Counted from the stretch's first letter, positions 1-7,789 are shown. The stretch is DNA of 8,611 nucleotides from Sulfuricurvum sp. IAE1 (GCA_945867285.1 CAMBHX010000068.1:1-8611), one strand, 5' to 3'. Translations and numbers: made by a program. The notes: a model not told the origin generated them from the letters alone.

Positions 1-2762
1 TGTTCGATGAGAGCACGGCGGGAATAGCCAAAACTGTCCAATCCCCCTGCTTTGATAATACACTCGATAACTCGCTTGTTTACTTTTTGTGGTTCGATAC
101 GGTTAATAAAGTCTTGAATATCTTTGAACTCGCCTTGCGTTCTTGCCTCTAAAATTGACTCAACTGCAGCTTCCCCTACCCCTTTGATGGCTCCTAATCC
201 AAAGAGTATTTGATCTTGTCCATCTTTGTTAATGGCTGAAAACTCCAAGAGAGAGTGATTGATATCAGGAGCTCCCAAAAAAATCTTCATACGTTTAGCT
301 TCGTCAATATACTTGACTACTTTGTCAGTATTGTCTTTTTCACTGGAGAGGAGTGCTGCCATAAATTCTTGGGGATAGTAACATTTGAGCCACGCTGTTT
401 GAAATGTCACCATTGCATACGCCGCTGAGTGTGATTTGTTGAACCCGTATCCTGCAAATTTCTCAATGAGATCAAAGAGTTCTGATGCTTTTTTATAATC
501 AAGATTTTGCTTTTGAGCCCCTTGGCTAAACTCGTCATTATAGGCAGATAGATCTTTTTTCTTCCCCATGGCACGACGTATGATATCTGAGTAGCCTAGA
601 CTAAATCCACCAATGGTTTGAACGATTTGCATAACTTGTTCTTGGTAAACAATAACCCCATAGGTAGGTTTGAGAATTGCTTCCATGGCAGGAAATGTGT
701 AGGTAATTGCTTGACGACCGTGTTTACGCTCGATAAAATCATCCAACATACCTGATTCCATAGGGCCTGGTCGATACAGTGCCAATACCGCAATCAAATC
801 CTCAAATACACTGGGCTTGAGACGTTTATTGAGATCTTGCATCCCCGTACTTTCAATTTGGAACATCCCAACCGTATCACCACTTTGAATAATCTTATAC
901 ACGGCAGGGTCATTTTCATCGATGGCATGCCAATCAACATCTTTATGGTATCGGTATTTGATGAGCTTGATAGCACTGTCAATAACGTCCAACGTTTTGA
1001 GTCCCAAAAAGTCAAATTTTATGAGATCGATGTCTTCGAGGAAATTGAGCGAATACTGGGTGATGTAGTTTTCCTCGCCCGATGGCTTGTAGATCGGAGT
1101 TTTTTTCCACAGCTCCTCGTTGGAGATAACAACCCCTGCGGCATGCATTCCTGCATTTCGTTTGAGCCCTTCGAGCTTTTTGGCAAACTCCCATACCCGT
1201 GCTGCACTGGGGTCATTTTCAACCAGTTCTCGTATTTTTGGCTCTTTTTGAAACGCTCCATCTTCGGTTTTATCCCCTTTGGTTTTTCCGTTGAGGGTAA
1301 TACCCAGTTCATCAGGAATGAGCTTGGCCATCATATCGGCTTGAGAGAGCGGCATTTCCAAGACTCGTGCTACATCACGAATAACCCCTTTGGCAAGTAA
1401 TGAACCAAAGGTAATGATCTGTGCTACTTGCTCACGACCGTATTTTTGTACCACGTAGTCGATAACTTCACCACGACGTGCTTGCATAAAGTCCATATCG
1501 ATATCAGGCATCGATACCCGTTCTGGATTGAGAAAACGCTCAAATAGCAAATCATATTTCATTGGATCAATGTCGGTAATCTCTAGAGAATATGCCACCA
1601 AACTCCCAGCAGCAGAACCACGCCCAGGTCCTACAGCGATCCCCATACGTTTAGCTTCACGAACAAAATCCCATACGATGAGCATATAGCCTGGGAATTT
1701 CATCTGATTGATAACCCCCATCTCAAACTCTAAACGCGCTACATATTCATTATGACGAGACGATGGAACGTGTTTGAGTCGCTCGATGAGACCTAAACGA
1801 CAACGGTGAATAAAATACTGGGCATCCTCTTGAATATCCAATCCTTCAGCTTTTGCATATTCGGTGGTAAATTTAAAATTAGGAGGAACAGGATCACCCA
1901 ATTTTAGCTCCAGCTGACATTTATCCACAATCTCTTGGGTGTGATAGAGAGCTTCGGGGATGTCGGCAAACAACAGTGCCATTTGTTCGGGTGATTTGAT
2001 ATAAAACTCATGTACCGAGTGACGCATACGTTTGGGATCATCGTAGAGTTTATTCATCCCGATACACATAAATGCTTCGTGATACTGTGCATCCCCTGCA
2101 TACGTATAGTGAGTATCGTTAGTGGCAACGAGCTTGATGTTTGTTTCTTGGGAAATTTTGATCACTTGCTCATCAATAAAGAGCTGATCGGATATTCCGT
2201 GACGCATGATCTCCATATAAAAATCATCCCCAAAAATCTCCTTGTATTCCAGTGCTACCCGCTTGGCTTCGTCATATCCCCCTGCCCCGTTTTTGACATT
2301 ACGCTCATTGGCAAGATTAAGATGCCAATTCACTTCCCCTTGCAAACACGCCGAAGTACAGATAATCCCCTCACAATTCTCACGTAGAAGCTGTTTGTTG
2401 ATACGAGGATAATAGTAAAATCCGTTGATGTACGCTTGTGAGCTGAGGTACATGAGATTTTTGTATCCAATCTCATTTTTGGCAAACAAACAAACGTGAA
2501 AACGTTGTCGAATGGTTTTGTCTCCTAAATCTTCACCATTATGGATATACGCTTCCATACCTATAACAGGTTTTATCCCAGCCTCTTTCATCTGTTTATA
2601 AAAATCAATCACTCCAAACATATTGCCATGATCACTCATCGCAACCGAGGTCATCCCAAGCTCTTTTACTCGTTTTGCCAATGCTGAAATCTTGTTGGCA
2701 CCATCAAGCAGTGAGTATTCAGTATGGAGATGGAGATGGGTAAAAGGAGGGATAGTGCTCAT
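1..2762 (-). CDS. dnaE: DNA polymerase III alpha subunit, C-terminus beyond window edge
   Basis: This is the catalytic subunit of the replicative DNA polymerase (family C). The reading frame is open for 920 codons from the ATG at 2762 down to the left edge, against roughly 1150-1200 residues in full-length homologues, so about 250 residues including the OB-fold region are missing. An N-terminal PHP domain is visible: HLHTEYSLLDG around residues 11-21, SDHGN at 43-47, GMEAY at 68-72, and a later NDTHY motif. The polymerase core shows GPGRGSAAGSLVAY at 378-391, PDIDMDF with catalytic Asp420 and Asp422, AGMHAAGVVI near 540, KFDFLGL with the third catalytic Asp584, and YRPGPMESGM near 665. A helix-hairpin-helix segment (GLGAIKGVGEAA) lies near 850-861. 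The start is supported by AAGG 7 nt upstream and a TATAAT box. It is divergent from gltX. Family assignment is secure. Confidence 0.97.
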   Translation of the reverse strand, partial: MSTIPPFTHLHLHTEYSLLDGANKISALAKRVKELGMTSVAMSDHGNMFGVIDFYKQMKEAGIKPVIGMEAYIHNGEDLGDKTIRQRFHVCLFAKNEIGYKNLMYLSSQAYINGFYYYPRINKQLLRENCEGIICTSACLQGEVNWHLNLANERNVKNGAGGYDEAKRVALEYKEIFGDDFYMEIMRHGISDQLFIDEQVIKISQETNIKLVATNDTHYTYAGDAQYHEAFMCIGMNKLYDDPKRMRHSVHEFYIKSPEQMALLFADIPEALYHTQEIVDKCQLELKLGDPVPPNFKFTTEYAKAEGLDIQEDAQYFIHRCRLGLIERLKHVPSSRHNEYVARLEFEMGVINQMKFPGYMLIVWDFVREAKRMGIAVGPGRGSAAGSLVAYSLEITDIDPMKYDLLFERFLNPERVSMPDIDMDFMQARRGEVIDYVVQKYGREQVAQIITFGSLLAKGVIRDVARVLEMPLSQADMMAKLIPDELGITLNGKTKGDKTEDGAFQKEPKIRELVENDPSAARVWEFAKKLEGLKRNAGMHAAGVVISNEELWKKTPIYKPSGEENYITQYSLNFLEDIDLIKFDFLGLKTLDVIDSAIKLIKYRYHKDVDWHAIDENDPAVYKIIQSGDTVGMFQIESTGMQDLNKRLKPSVFEDLIAVLALYRPGPMESGMLDDFIERKHGRQAITYTFPAMEAILKPTYGVIVYQEQVMQIVQTIGGFSLGYSDIIRRAMGKKKDLSAYNDEFSQGAQKQNLDYKKASELFDLIEKFAGYGFNKSHSAAYAMVTFQTAWLKCYYPQEFMAALLSSEKDNTDKVVKYIDEAKRMKIFLGAPDINHSLLEFSAINKDGQDQILFGLGAIKGVGEAAVESILEARTQGEFKDIQDFINRIEPQKVNKRVIECIIKAGGLDSFGYSRRALIE

Positions 2763-2769
2763 AATAAGG

Positions 2770-2773
2770 CCTT
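2770..2773 (-). promoter_or_regulatory. dnaE ribosome binding site
   Basis: AAGG on the minus strand sits 7 nt before the dnaE ATG, inside the palindrome AAGGCCTT. It supports the start at 2762. Confidence 0.55.
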
Positions 2774-2789
2774 GAAAAAAAGTAAAAGG

Positions 2790-2795
2790 ATTATA
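2790..2795 (-). promoter_or_regulatory. Probable -10 box of the dnaE promoter
   Basis: A perfect TATAAT reads on the minus strand 27 nt upstream of the dnaE start codon. Transcription would begin near 2783 and give a leader of about 20 nt that still contains the AAGG ribosome binding site. No good -35 hexamer is seen at 16-18 nt spacing, which is common for sigma-70 promoters in Campylobacterota. Confidence 0.6.
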
Positions 2796-2818
2796 AGACA
2801 CCTTAACCCACTTTACGC

Positions 2819-2824
2819 TAAAAT
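2819..2824 (+). promoter_or_regulatory. Probable -10 box of the gltX-yggT-slt operon
   Basis: TAAAAT lies 29 nt before the gltX ATG and would start transcription near 2831, leaving the AGGA ribosome binding site (2844-2847) in the leader. The -35 region is weak. It lies back to back with the dnaE promoter in the 91-bp divergent gap, so the two promoters probably share upstream DNA. Confidence 0.4.
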
Positions 2825-2853
2825 TCCATTTACAATTAACCTTAGGAATTTTT

Positions 2854-4152
2854 ATGCTTCGTTTTGCCCCAAGCCCCACAGGAGATATGCATATTGGTAA
2901 TCTTCGTGTGGCACTTTTTAACTATATTATGTCCAAAAAACGCAATGAACCGCTGTTGATACGTATCGAGGATACCGATAAAGAACGCAATATTGCTGGT
3001 AAAGAAGATGAAATATTGGCAATTTTAGCCCTTTTTGGCATCACCTACCAAGAGCACCAAATGCAAAGTAACAGTCTAAAGTTCCACCGTGCTATGGCGT
3101 TACAACTTCTGCACGATAAAAAAGCTTTTAACTGTTTTTGTACACCCGAAACTCTTGAAGCCTCTCGTGAAGGTGCCAAAGAGAATAAAATTGCCTATCG
3201 TTATGATGGGGCGTGTGAAAACCTCCATGCTGAGCAAGTAATTGATAACATGAATCCCTTTACTATTCGGATCAAAAAACCGGATCACTCTATCACCGTT
3301 ACGGATATTATCAAAGGGGAATCGACATTCGCTCCTAACGATATTGACAGTTTTATCATCATGCGTGCGGACAAATACCCTACGTACAACTTTGCGTGTG
3401 CTGTAGATGATATGCTCTCTGACGTATCACTCATCATCCGTGGAGAAGATCACCTCAGTAACACTCCCAAGCAAATCGCTATCCAACAAGCGTTGGGTTA
3501 TGATCGAAAAATTGAGTATGCACATTTGCCGATCATTTTGGGTGCAGAGGGTAAAAAAATGTCCAAGCGTGATGATGCTTCTAGTGTCAAATGGCTACTT
3601 GAAGAGGGCTTTATCCCCAGTGCTATCATCAACTATCTCATTTTAATGGGGAATAAAACACCAAAAGAGATTTTTACCCTAGACGAAGCTATTGAGTGGT
3701 TTAGTCTTGAAACGATTTCTAAATCTCCAGCGTATTTTGATATTGACAAGCTACGATTTATCAATCGTGAACATCTCAAGATGATGGAGCCAAAAGAGCT
3801 CTCCCGTTATGTTGGATTTGCCGATGAAGAGATTGGAAATCTTACCAAACTGTTTATCGAAGAGGCTAGTACCCTAAAAGAGTTGCGGGAAAAAATTAGC
3901 GCAATTTTTGCTCCTAAAATCGTCCCCCCAGAGTATCAAGAAGGATTTACACAACTGCAAGAGGCTATTAAAAAGGCTCCCTATTTCGATACCTATGAAG
4001 CGTTTAAAAGTTATCTTATCGAACAAACAGGGCTGAAGGGAAAAAATCTCTTTAAACCTTTGCGTATACTCATCGGAGGGTCTGAACACGGTCCAGAATT
4101 GGCTGATTTGTACAGCTATCTCAAAAATTATCTAGGAGAAATCAACAAATGA
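2854..4152 (+). CDS. gltX: Glutamyl-tRNA synthetase, short second-GluRS type, possibly tRNA-Gln specific
   Basis: This is a class I aminoacyl-tRNA synthetase that attaches glutamate to tRNA in the cytoplasm. The ATP-binding HIGH motif appears as HIGN at residues 13-16 within APSPTGDMHIGNLR, followed by RIEDTDKERN; the second signature KMSKR is at 235-239 within GKKMSKRDDASS. IIRGEDHLSNTPKQ lies between them. At 432 residues it is shorter than typical GluRS (about 460-500). The start has AGGA 6 nt upstream. From memory, the sequence is closest in style to H. pylori GluRS2 (HP0643), which glutamylates tRNA-Gln for later amidation by GatCAB. If so, a second canonical gltX should exist elsewhere in the genome. 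The enzyme family is certain; the tRNA preference is inference. It is the first gene of a three-gene operon, with its stop overlapping the yggT start. Confidence 0.96.
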   Translation: MLRFAPSPTGDMHIGNLRVALFNYIMSKKRNEPLLIRIEDTDKERNIAGKEDEILAILALFGITYQEHQMQSNSLKFHRAMALQLLHDKKAFNCFCTPETLEASREGAKENKIAYRYDGACENLHAEQVIDNMNPFTIRIKKPDHSITVTDIIKGESTFAPNDIDSFIIMRADKYPTYNFACAVDDMLSDVSLIIRGEDHLSNTPKQIAIQQALGYDRKIEYAHLPIILGAEGKKMSKRDDASSVKWLLEEGFIPSAIINYLILMGNKTPKEIFTLDEAIEWFSLETISKSPAYFDIDKLRFINREHLKMMEPKELSRYVGFADEEIGNLTKLFIEEASTLKELREKISAIFAPKIVPPEYQEGFTQLQEAIKKAPYFDTYEAFKSYLIEQTGLKGKNLFKPLRILIGGSEHGPELADLYSYLKNYLGEINK

Positions 4153-4436
4153 TAGAGAACATTATTGGAGGATTGGGTGATATTGTCCATTCCCTCATCA
4201 CCGTTTATATTTGGATACTCATTATTGGAGCTGTTTTATCATGGGTTCGACCTGACCCTTATAACCCAATAGTACAAATCATCACGCGTCTTACGGAACC
4301 TGCCTACCTTCTTGTACGCCGCATGATGCCTACCGTATTCAATGGTCTTGATCTGGCTCCTATCATCCTGATTATTGCCCTCAATGTCATTGATGTTATT
4401 TTAGTAAGTGTTTTAAATGGGTTGGTGGTTAACTGA
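4149..4436 (+). CDS. yggT: YggT family integral membrane protein
   Basis: This 95-residue protein has two hydrophobic helices, about residues 10-29 and 72-94, flanking a loop with the family-type motif RPDPYNPIVQ (35-44) and a basic VRRMMP segment. That is the single-unit YggT layout; E. coli YggT carries two such units in 188 residues. It should sit in the inner membrane. The molecular role of the family is not well established; links to osmotic tolerance and cell shape or division have been reported. The start is set by AGGAG at 4134-4138, 10 nt upstream, and by the ATGA overlap with the gltX stop. Its own stop overlaps the annotated slt ATG (TGATG), so the three genes are probably translationally coupled. 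Confidence 0.9.
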   Translation: MIENIIGGLGDIVHSLITVYIWILIIGAVLSWVRPDPYNPIVQIITRLTEPAYLLVRRMMPTVFNGLDLAPIILIIALNVIDVILVSVLNGLVVN

Positions 4437-6184
4437 TGTTACACACCAAAACGAATACATCCGTTTTAGCGGCAAGGACTCAAGTCCTTTGCAATCCCCT
4501 AAAGCTACAAAAACTATCGTTTTTGAGAATTACAGTACTATTACTCATAGCTAGTATTACTTGTTTTGGTTTTACTACCACGATTACCCTTGATGAGATA
4601 AACTCCAATCCCCCATCCAGAGAAAAAAACTTTTTGATTTGGCAGTTTTTAAATCAAGAGATTAACGCTTCGCAGGCCAGTGAGGCATTTTATCAAATCG
4701 ATATGGTTAATGAGCGTTTTTTGCATGATTATGCTAAAAAAACGGATGAAGCTGATATTGTGTATACGTCCCAATGTTTACAAAAACCTTCTGAAGCTCT
4801 GATGGCTATCATACCAGACGATTGTCTATATTTGGCACTATCACCGTCTAAAGCATTGGCTCTTCATCCCTTTGAGCGTAAACATATAGCTTCTAGGCTT
4901 GAGGGAAAATTTGGGGATGTTTCATGGTTAAACACAATGAATCAAGAAAATCATTTTACTCTCTACAGCGATATTGCTTCCTCATTGCATTTATTTACTC
5001 TTACTGGATCGCAGTATCACCAAGAGCATTTTAATCATACGCTGGATCCAGAGACACTCATGGCGTTAGCAGGATCAAAAAATTTTGGAGCACTGGCTTT
5101 TTTAACCATCACTGATCCCAAGATGGATAAACTTCAAGAATCACTCTCTTTGATTAACGGTGGCACCTTTGATGGACAAACCCATTTTTATCTTGGTATC
5201 AATGCACTTAAATATAAACAACCTCAAAGTGCATTGTTTCATTTCAAAGAGGCATCTGCAAAGGTCTACAAGCCAATTGATAAGGATAAGGTAACCTTTT
5301 GGCTCTACCAAACAACTGGGGAACAAACCTATCTAGATGACCTTTCTAATAGTTTAGATCTTAATATGTACGCTTTGTGGGGGAAAGAAAAAAGTGGTGT
5401 TGTGCCACAAAATTATTTTACTACTTTACCTATGACACAATCCGGAGGGTTTGCAGGGGACAATCCATTTGAATGGAATGCGCTGCATAAAGAGATAATT
5501 TCCTCTACAAAAGATAATGTTGTTGATCTCATCGAACGCTACAGTGGAGAAAACTCACTAGCTGTTCAAGCATATATTATTGAGCGTATTTACACACCGC
5601 TTATACATAACTTTACAATGCCCTACGACCAATACATGACCGAACTCTCTATTGATCAAAAAGCAATGCTTTATGCTCTTATGCGACAAGAAACACGGAT
5701 GATACCGGGATTGATTTCACGTTCATTTGCATTAGGGTCGATGCAGATTATGCCTTTTAATGTAGATACTATTTCCAAAGCTCACCCACTTAAAATCACC
5801 AGCTATTCAGATATGTTCAATCCTAAATTCAACATCGCCTATGCTATTTCACACATGAAACACATTGATAACACTCTTTATAATCCTGTTCTAAAAGCTT
5901 ATGCTTACAATGGTGGACTAGGTCTTACAAAGCGTCATATTCTCAATAATGGTCAGTTTTTGGCAGGAAATTATGAGCCATTTATGAGTATGGAGTTGGT
6001 TGGAAATCATGAAAATAGAGAGTATGGAAAGATAGTATTAGCTAATTATGTCATCTATAAAAAAATATTGGGAGAGGAAGTTTCTATCACTTCCCTTTTT
6101 GATAGCTTAACACAACCCGCCCTGTCTGATTGTTTTCGAGCAAAAGCGTTAATGCCCCTTGGGGTTGTAAGTCAAAGCGAATAA
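4436..6184 (+). CDS. slt: Soluble lytic murein transglycosylase (Slt family)
   Basis: This periplasmic enzyme cleaves the MurNAc-GlcNAc bond of peptidoglycan and leaves a 1,6-anhydroMurNAc end. Residues about 50-390 are helix-rich and should form the superhelical platform seen in Slt70. The SLT catalytic domain (about 400-545) has catalytic Glu419 in MRQET, GSMQIMP at 434-440, AYNGG at 490-494, and a C-terminal ENREYGKIVLANYVIY segment. At 582 residues it is a little shorter than E. coli Slt70. A hydrophobic stretch (VLLLIASITCFGF) is a clear export signal, but from the ATG it is preceded by about 30 residues, unusually long. An in-frame TTG at 4523 would give a standard signal peptide starting MRITVLLL, though without a visible ribosome binding site. 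The last 32 codons overlap the lipoprotein gene antisense. Its place after gltX and yggT matches the Campylobacter arrangement as I recall it. Confidence 0.93.
   Translation: MLHTKTNTSVLAARTQVLCNPLKLQKLSFLRITVLLLIASITCFGFTTTITLDEINSNPPSREKNFLIWQFLNQEINASQASEAFYQIDMVNERFLHDYAKKTDEADIVYTSQCLQKPSEALMAIIPDDCLYLALSPSKALALHPFERKHIASRLEGKFGDVSWLNTMNQENHFTLYSDIASSLHLFTLTGSQYHQEHFNHTLDPETLMALAGSKNFGALAFLTITDPKMDKLQESLSLINGGTFDGQTHFYLGINALKYKQPQSALFHFKEASAKVYKPIDKDKVTFWLYQTTGEQTYLDDLSNSLDLNMYALWGKEKSGVVPQNYFTTLPMTQSGGFAGDNPFEWNALHKEIISSTKDNVVDLIERYSGENSLAVQAYIIERIYTPLIHNFTMPYDQYMTELSIDQKAMLYALMRQETRMIPGLISRSFALGSMQIMPFNVDTISKAHPLKITSYSDMFNPKFNIAYAISHMKHIDNTLYNPVLKAYAYNGGLGLTKRHILNNGQFLAGNYEPFMSMELVGNHENREYGKIVLANYVIYKKILGEEVSITSLFDSLTQPALSDCFRAKALMPLGVVSQSE
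4448..4503 (+). repeat. Overlapping inverted repeats in the slt leader/5' end
   Basis: Two stems can be drawn. The first pairs AAAACG (4448-4453) with CGTTTT (4462-4467) across an 8-nt loop. The second pairs GCAAGGACT (4472-4480) with AGTCCTTTGC (4483-4492), with one bulged T and a CA loop, and can be extended outward by TTTAG (4465-4469) with CTAAA (4499-4503). The two stems compete for 4465-4467. There is no U-tract after the stem, so it is not an intrinsic terminator. It may be a dispersed palindromic repeat or an RNA structure controlling slt. Confidence 0.5.
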
Positions 6185-6578
6185 AATAATATTTATTCCA
6201 GTTGTTTTGCACCGGAATCAACGCTCGTCTTGGGTCTGATTCTTTGAGCTCTTCGAGTGTGGTTGCTATTTTGCCATTAAGTGTTAACGTATATCCATGA
6301 GTATTTAAATCCCACTTTTTAACATCTCGATTGTCTCGCTCAAAATAAACTGCACCTATAAAATATTCACCATCGTTATATTTTTCGGGATAAATAGGAT
6401 TGAGATAGACAGTATGTACCAGTGCTTTGGTCTCAAATGATTTGACAATTGCCCCTGTCCGCAGCTGTTCTACCGCTTTTTGATGGGGTTCATCCATGGA
6501 AAACATATCAAAAGTCCCTTTGCTGGCACATCCGCCAAGCCCAAAAAGTAAAATCAACATAGAAATAGAAAATCGCAT
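6087..6578 (-). CDS. Putative lipoprotein of unknown function
   Basis: The 163-residue product starts with a signal sequence (MRFSISMLILLFG) ending in a lipobox, LGGC at residues 14-17, so Cys17 should be lipidated and the protein anchored to a membrane facing the periplasm. I do not recognise the mature part. It is polar, rich in aromatic residues and beta-prone, with alternating hydrophobic stretches such as YTLTLNGKIATTL and ALTLLLENNQTGRVVLSY, which suggests a small beta-sandwich. The start is supported by AAGGGG at 6588-6583, a few nt upstream. The gene is convergent with slt and its last 98 bp overlap the slt 3' end on the other strand; it is divergent from mcrC. No convincing promoter or terminator was found for it. 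Confidence 0.85.
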   Translation of the reverse strand: MRFSISMLILLFGLGGCASKGTFDMFSMDEPHQKAVEQLRTGAIVKSFETKALVHTVYLNPIYPEKYNDGEYFIGAVYFERDNRDVKKWDLNTHGYTLTLNGKIATTLEELKESDPRRALIPVQNNWNKYYFIRFDLQPQGALTLLLENNQTGRVVLSYQKGK

Positions 6579-6646
6579 AGCGCCCCTTTTTGACAGTTCA
6601 TATTCGTCATCTTAACAAAATCACCTATTTATTCTCCTAAAAACTG

Positions 6647-6652
6647 TATAAT
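6647..6652 (+). promoter_or_regulatory. Probable -10 box of mcrC, implying a leaderless transcript
   Basis: A perfect TATAAT ends 6 nt before the mcrC ATG. With usual spacing, transcription would start at or within a base or two of the A of the ATG at 6659, giving an mRNA with no 5' leader. No Shine-Dalgarno-like sequence is seen just upstream of this ATG, which agrees. The -35 region is not recognisable at normal spacing. Confidence 0.45.
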
Positions 6653-6658
6653 TGACTC

Positions 6659-7789
6659 ATGATTGTTTATGAATATAATAATATCGAGCTCAAAACAACG
6701 CAAATACCTGATAAATTTCGTCAATATTTCTCATCGACATGGGATGGCGTAAAAGCCACACAGTATTGCGGTGCGCTTAAAGTTGGTGAACAGAGTCTAA
6801 CAATTCTCCCAAAAATTGACAGTCATTATGATGTCACTAATCTTCGTTATCTCACCTATATGCTCTCGTATGTTTATGATTTAAAAGTGGATGAGAGTAT
6901 TGCTTCTACCGATACCGAAAAAAGTCCGATTTTAGAACTATTGATTTCCATTTTCTCACGCGAACTTATCCGTGAAGTTGAAAAAGGGATGTATCGGGAG
7001 TATATCTCGGTGCAAGATAACCTCCGCGTGGTGAGGGGACGTTTTATGGCTGGGATGGATGCACGAACAAATTTTGTGCGGGATAAAATCTATTGTGAAT
7101 ATGACGAATTTAGTCCTGACAATCCTCTCAATGCACTTTTTGCATATACGGTCAATGTGTGTCGTCGGATTACTAACAGTGCTGATAATAGACGACAGCT
7201 AGGGACACTTGATTTGATGTTCGATGAGGTAACTCCTTATTATAATCCTCATGTAACTCATCATTGGCATCGGCTTAATGAGAGGTTTCGGCATCTTTAT
7301 AAAATCGCTTTGCTCATTCTTCAAAATCTTAATATCCGTTTTGACAAAGTGGGGGTAAATGAGTGGGCATTTATGTTTGATATGAATGTGCTATTTGAAC
7401 AGTTTATGGGTAAAATTGTCCAATCTGTTGAGCCAACGGCGATCATCCAAACCGAAAATAATTTCGGTAATCTAAAACTAAAACCTGATATTTTGATCCC
7501 TAATCGACTTATCATCGATACGAAATACAAAAAGCTCAATGGCAAAGAGGAATTGAAAAGAGATGATAAATATCAGATGTATGTGTATGGGAAAAACTAC
7601 CACATCGATAAAACGATGCTGTTGTATCCAAAGCATTTGGAAGATGTTAATGAAGAACTTTATCTTGGAAAACGTGGAGAAGGAGTGGCATTGAAAATGC
7701 GTAGCGTAGAGTTGCAAAGTGATTGTCTTAGTTTTTCAAAGTATATTGAAGAGATGAAAAAATTAGTAATAGGATTGATAAATGACTAA
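6659..7789 (+). CDS. mcrC: McrC family nuclease subunit of an McrBC-type restriction system
   Basis: McrC is the endonuclease partner of the McrB GTPase ring; together they cut modified DNA, often phage DNA, after nucleotide-driven translocation. The 376-residue product is close in length to E. coli McrC (348). The N-terminal half carries family-type segments: an RQYF...ILPKI region (about 21-58), VVRGRFMAGMD (about 123-133) and CEYDEFSPDNPLNALF. LFEQFM precedes the nuclease core. The PD-(D/E)XK site is intact: Asp277 in KPDIL and Asp287-Thr-Lys289 in IIDTKYKK. No frameshift or stop interrupts it. The start is the first ATG and has no ribosome binding site, but lies directly after a TATAAT box. 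Its last 8 bp overlap the start of the mcrB-like gene, so the two are cotranscribed, in the opposite order to E. coli. Family call is strong; activity is inferred. Confidence 0.92.
   Translation: MIVYEYNNIELKTTQIPDKFRQYFSSTWDGVKATQYCGALKVGEQSLTILPKIDSHYDVTNLRYLTYMLSYVYDLKVDESIASTDTEKSPILELLISIFSRELIREVEKGMYREYISVQDNLRVVRGRFMAGMDARTNFVRDKIYCEYDEFSPDNPLNALFAYTVNVCRRITNSADNRRQLGTLDLMFDEVTPYYNPHVTHHWHRLNERFRHLYKIALLILQNLNIRFDKVGVNEWAFMFDMNVLFEQFMGKIVQSVEPTAIIQTENNFGNLKLKPDILIPNRLIIDTKYKKLNGKEELKRDDKYQMYVYGKNYHIDKTMLLYPKHLEDVNEELYLGKRGEGVALKMRSVELQSDCLSFSKYIEEMKKLVIGLIND
7771..7774 (+). promoter_or_regulatory. mcrB ribosome binding site inside mcrC
   Basis: AGGA lies 7 nt before the mcrB-like ATG at 7782, within the final codons of mcrC. 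It supports that start and translation coupled to mcrC. Confidence 0.6.

Noticed and set aside
837..1400. 187-codon open frame on the plus strand
   Set aside because: It lies wholly antisense to the conserved polymerase core of dnaE, including the codon for catalytic Asp584, and its translation shows no recognisable domain.
2010..2387. 125-codon open frame on the plus strand
   Set aside because: It is antisense to the dnaE N-terminal region, which reads as conserved DnaE throughout; no ribosome binding site or family match supports it.
2767..2773. AAGGCCTT palindrome as an operator before dnaE
   Set aside because: A short palindrome of this size is expected by chance, and its AAGG half already serves as the dnaE ribosome binding site.
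3407..3646. 79-codon open frame in a second frame of gltX
   Set aside because: It overlaps the GltX region holding the conserved IIRGEDH and KMSKR motifs and has no features of its own.
4472..4492. GCAAGGACT-CA-AGTCCTTTGC hairpin as an intrinsic terminator after yggT
   Set aside because: The stem is followed by AATCCCCTAAAG rather than a run of T, and it lies inside or just before slt, which is coupled to yggT.
6579..6658. Small gene in the gap between the lipoprotein gene and mcrC, suggested by TAGGAGAATAAATAGG on the minus strand
   Set aside because: The gap is 80 bp, no start codon with a useful open frame follows the AGGAG, and the space is better explained as divergent promoters.
7321..7717. 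Two short minus-strand open frames opposite mcrC
   Set aside because: They are antisense to the McrC nuclease core, which is clearly the real coding strand.
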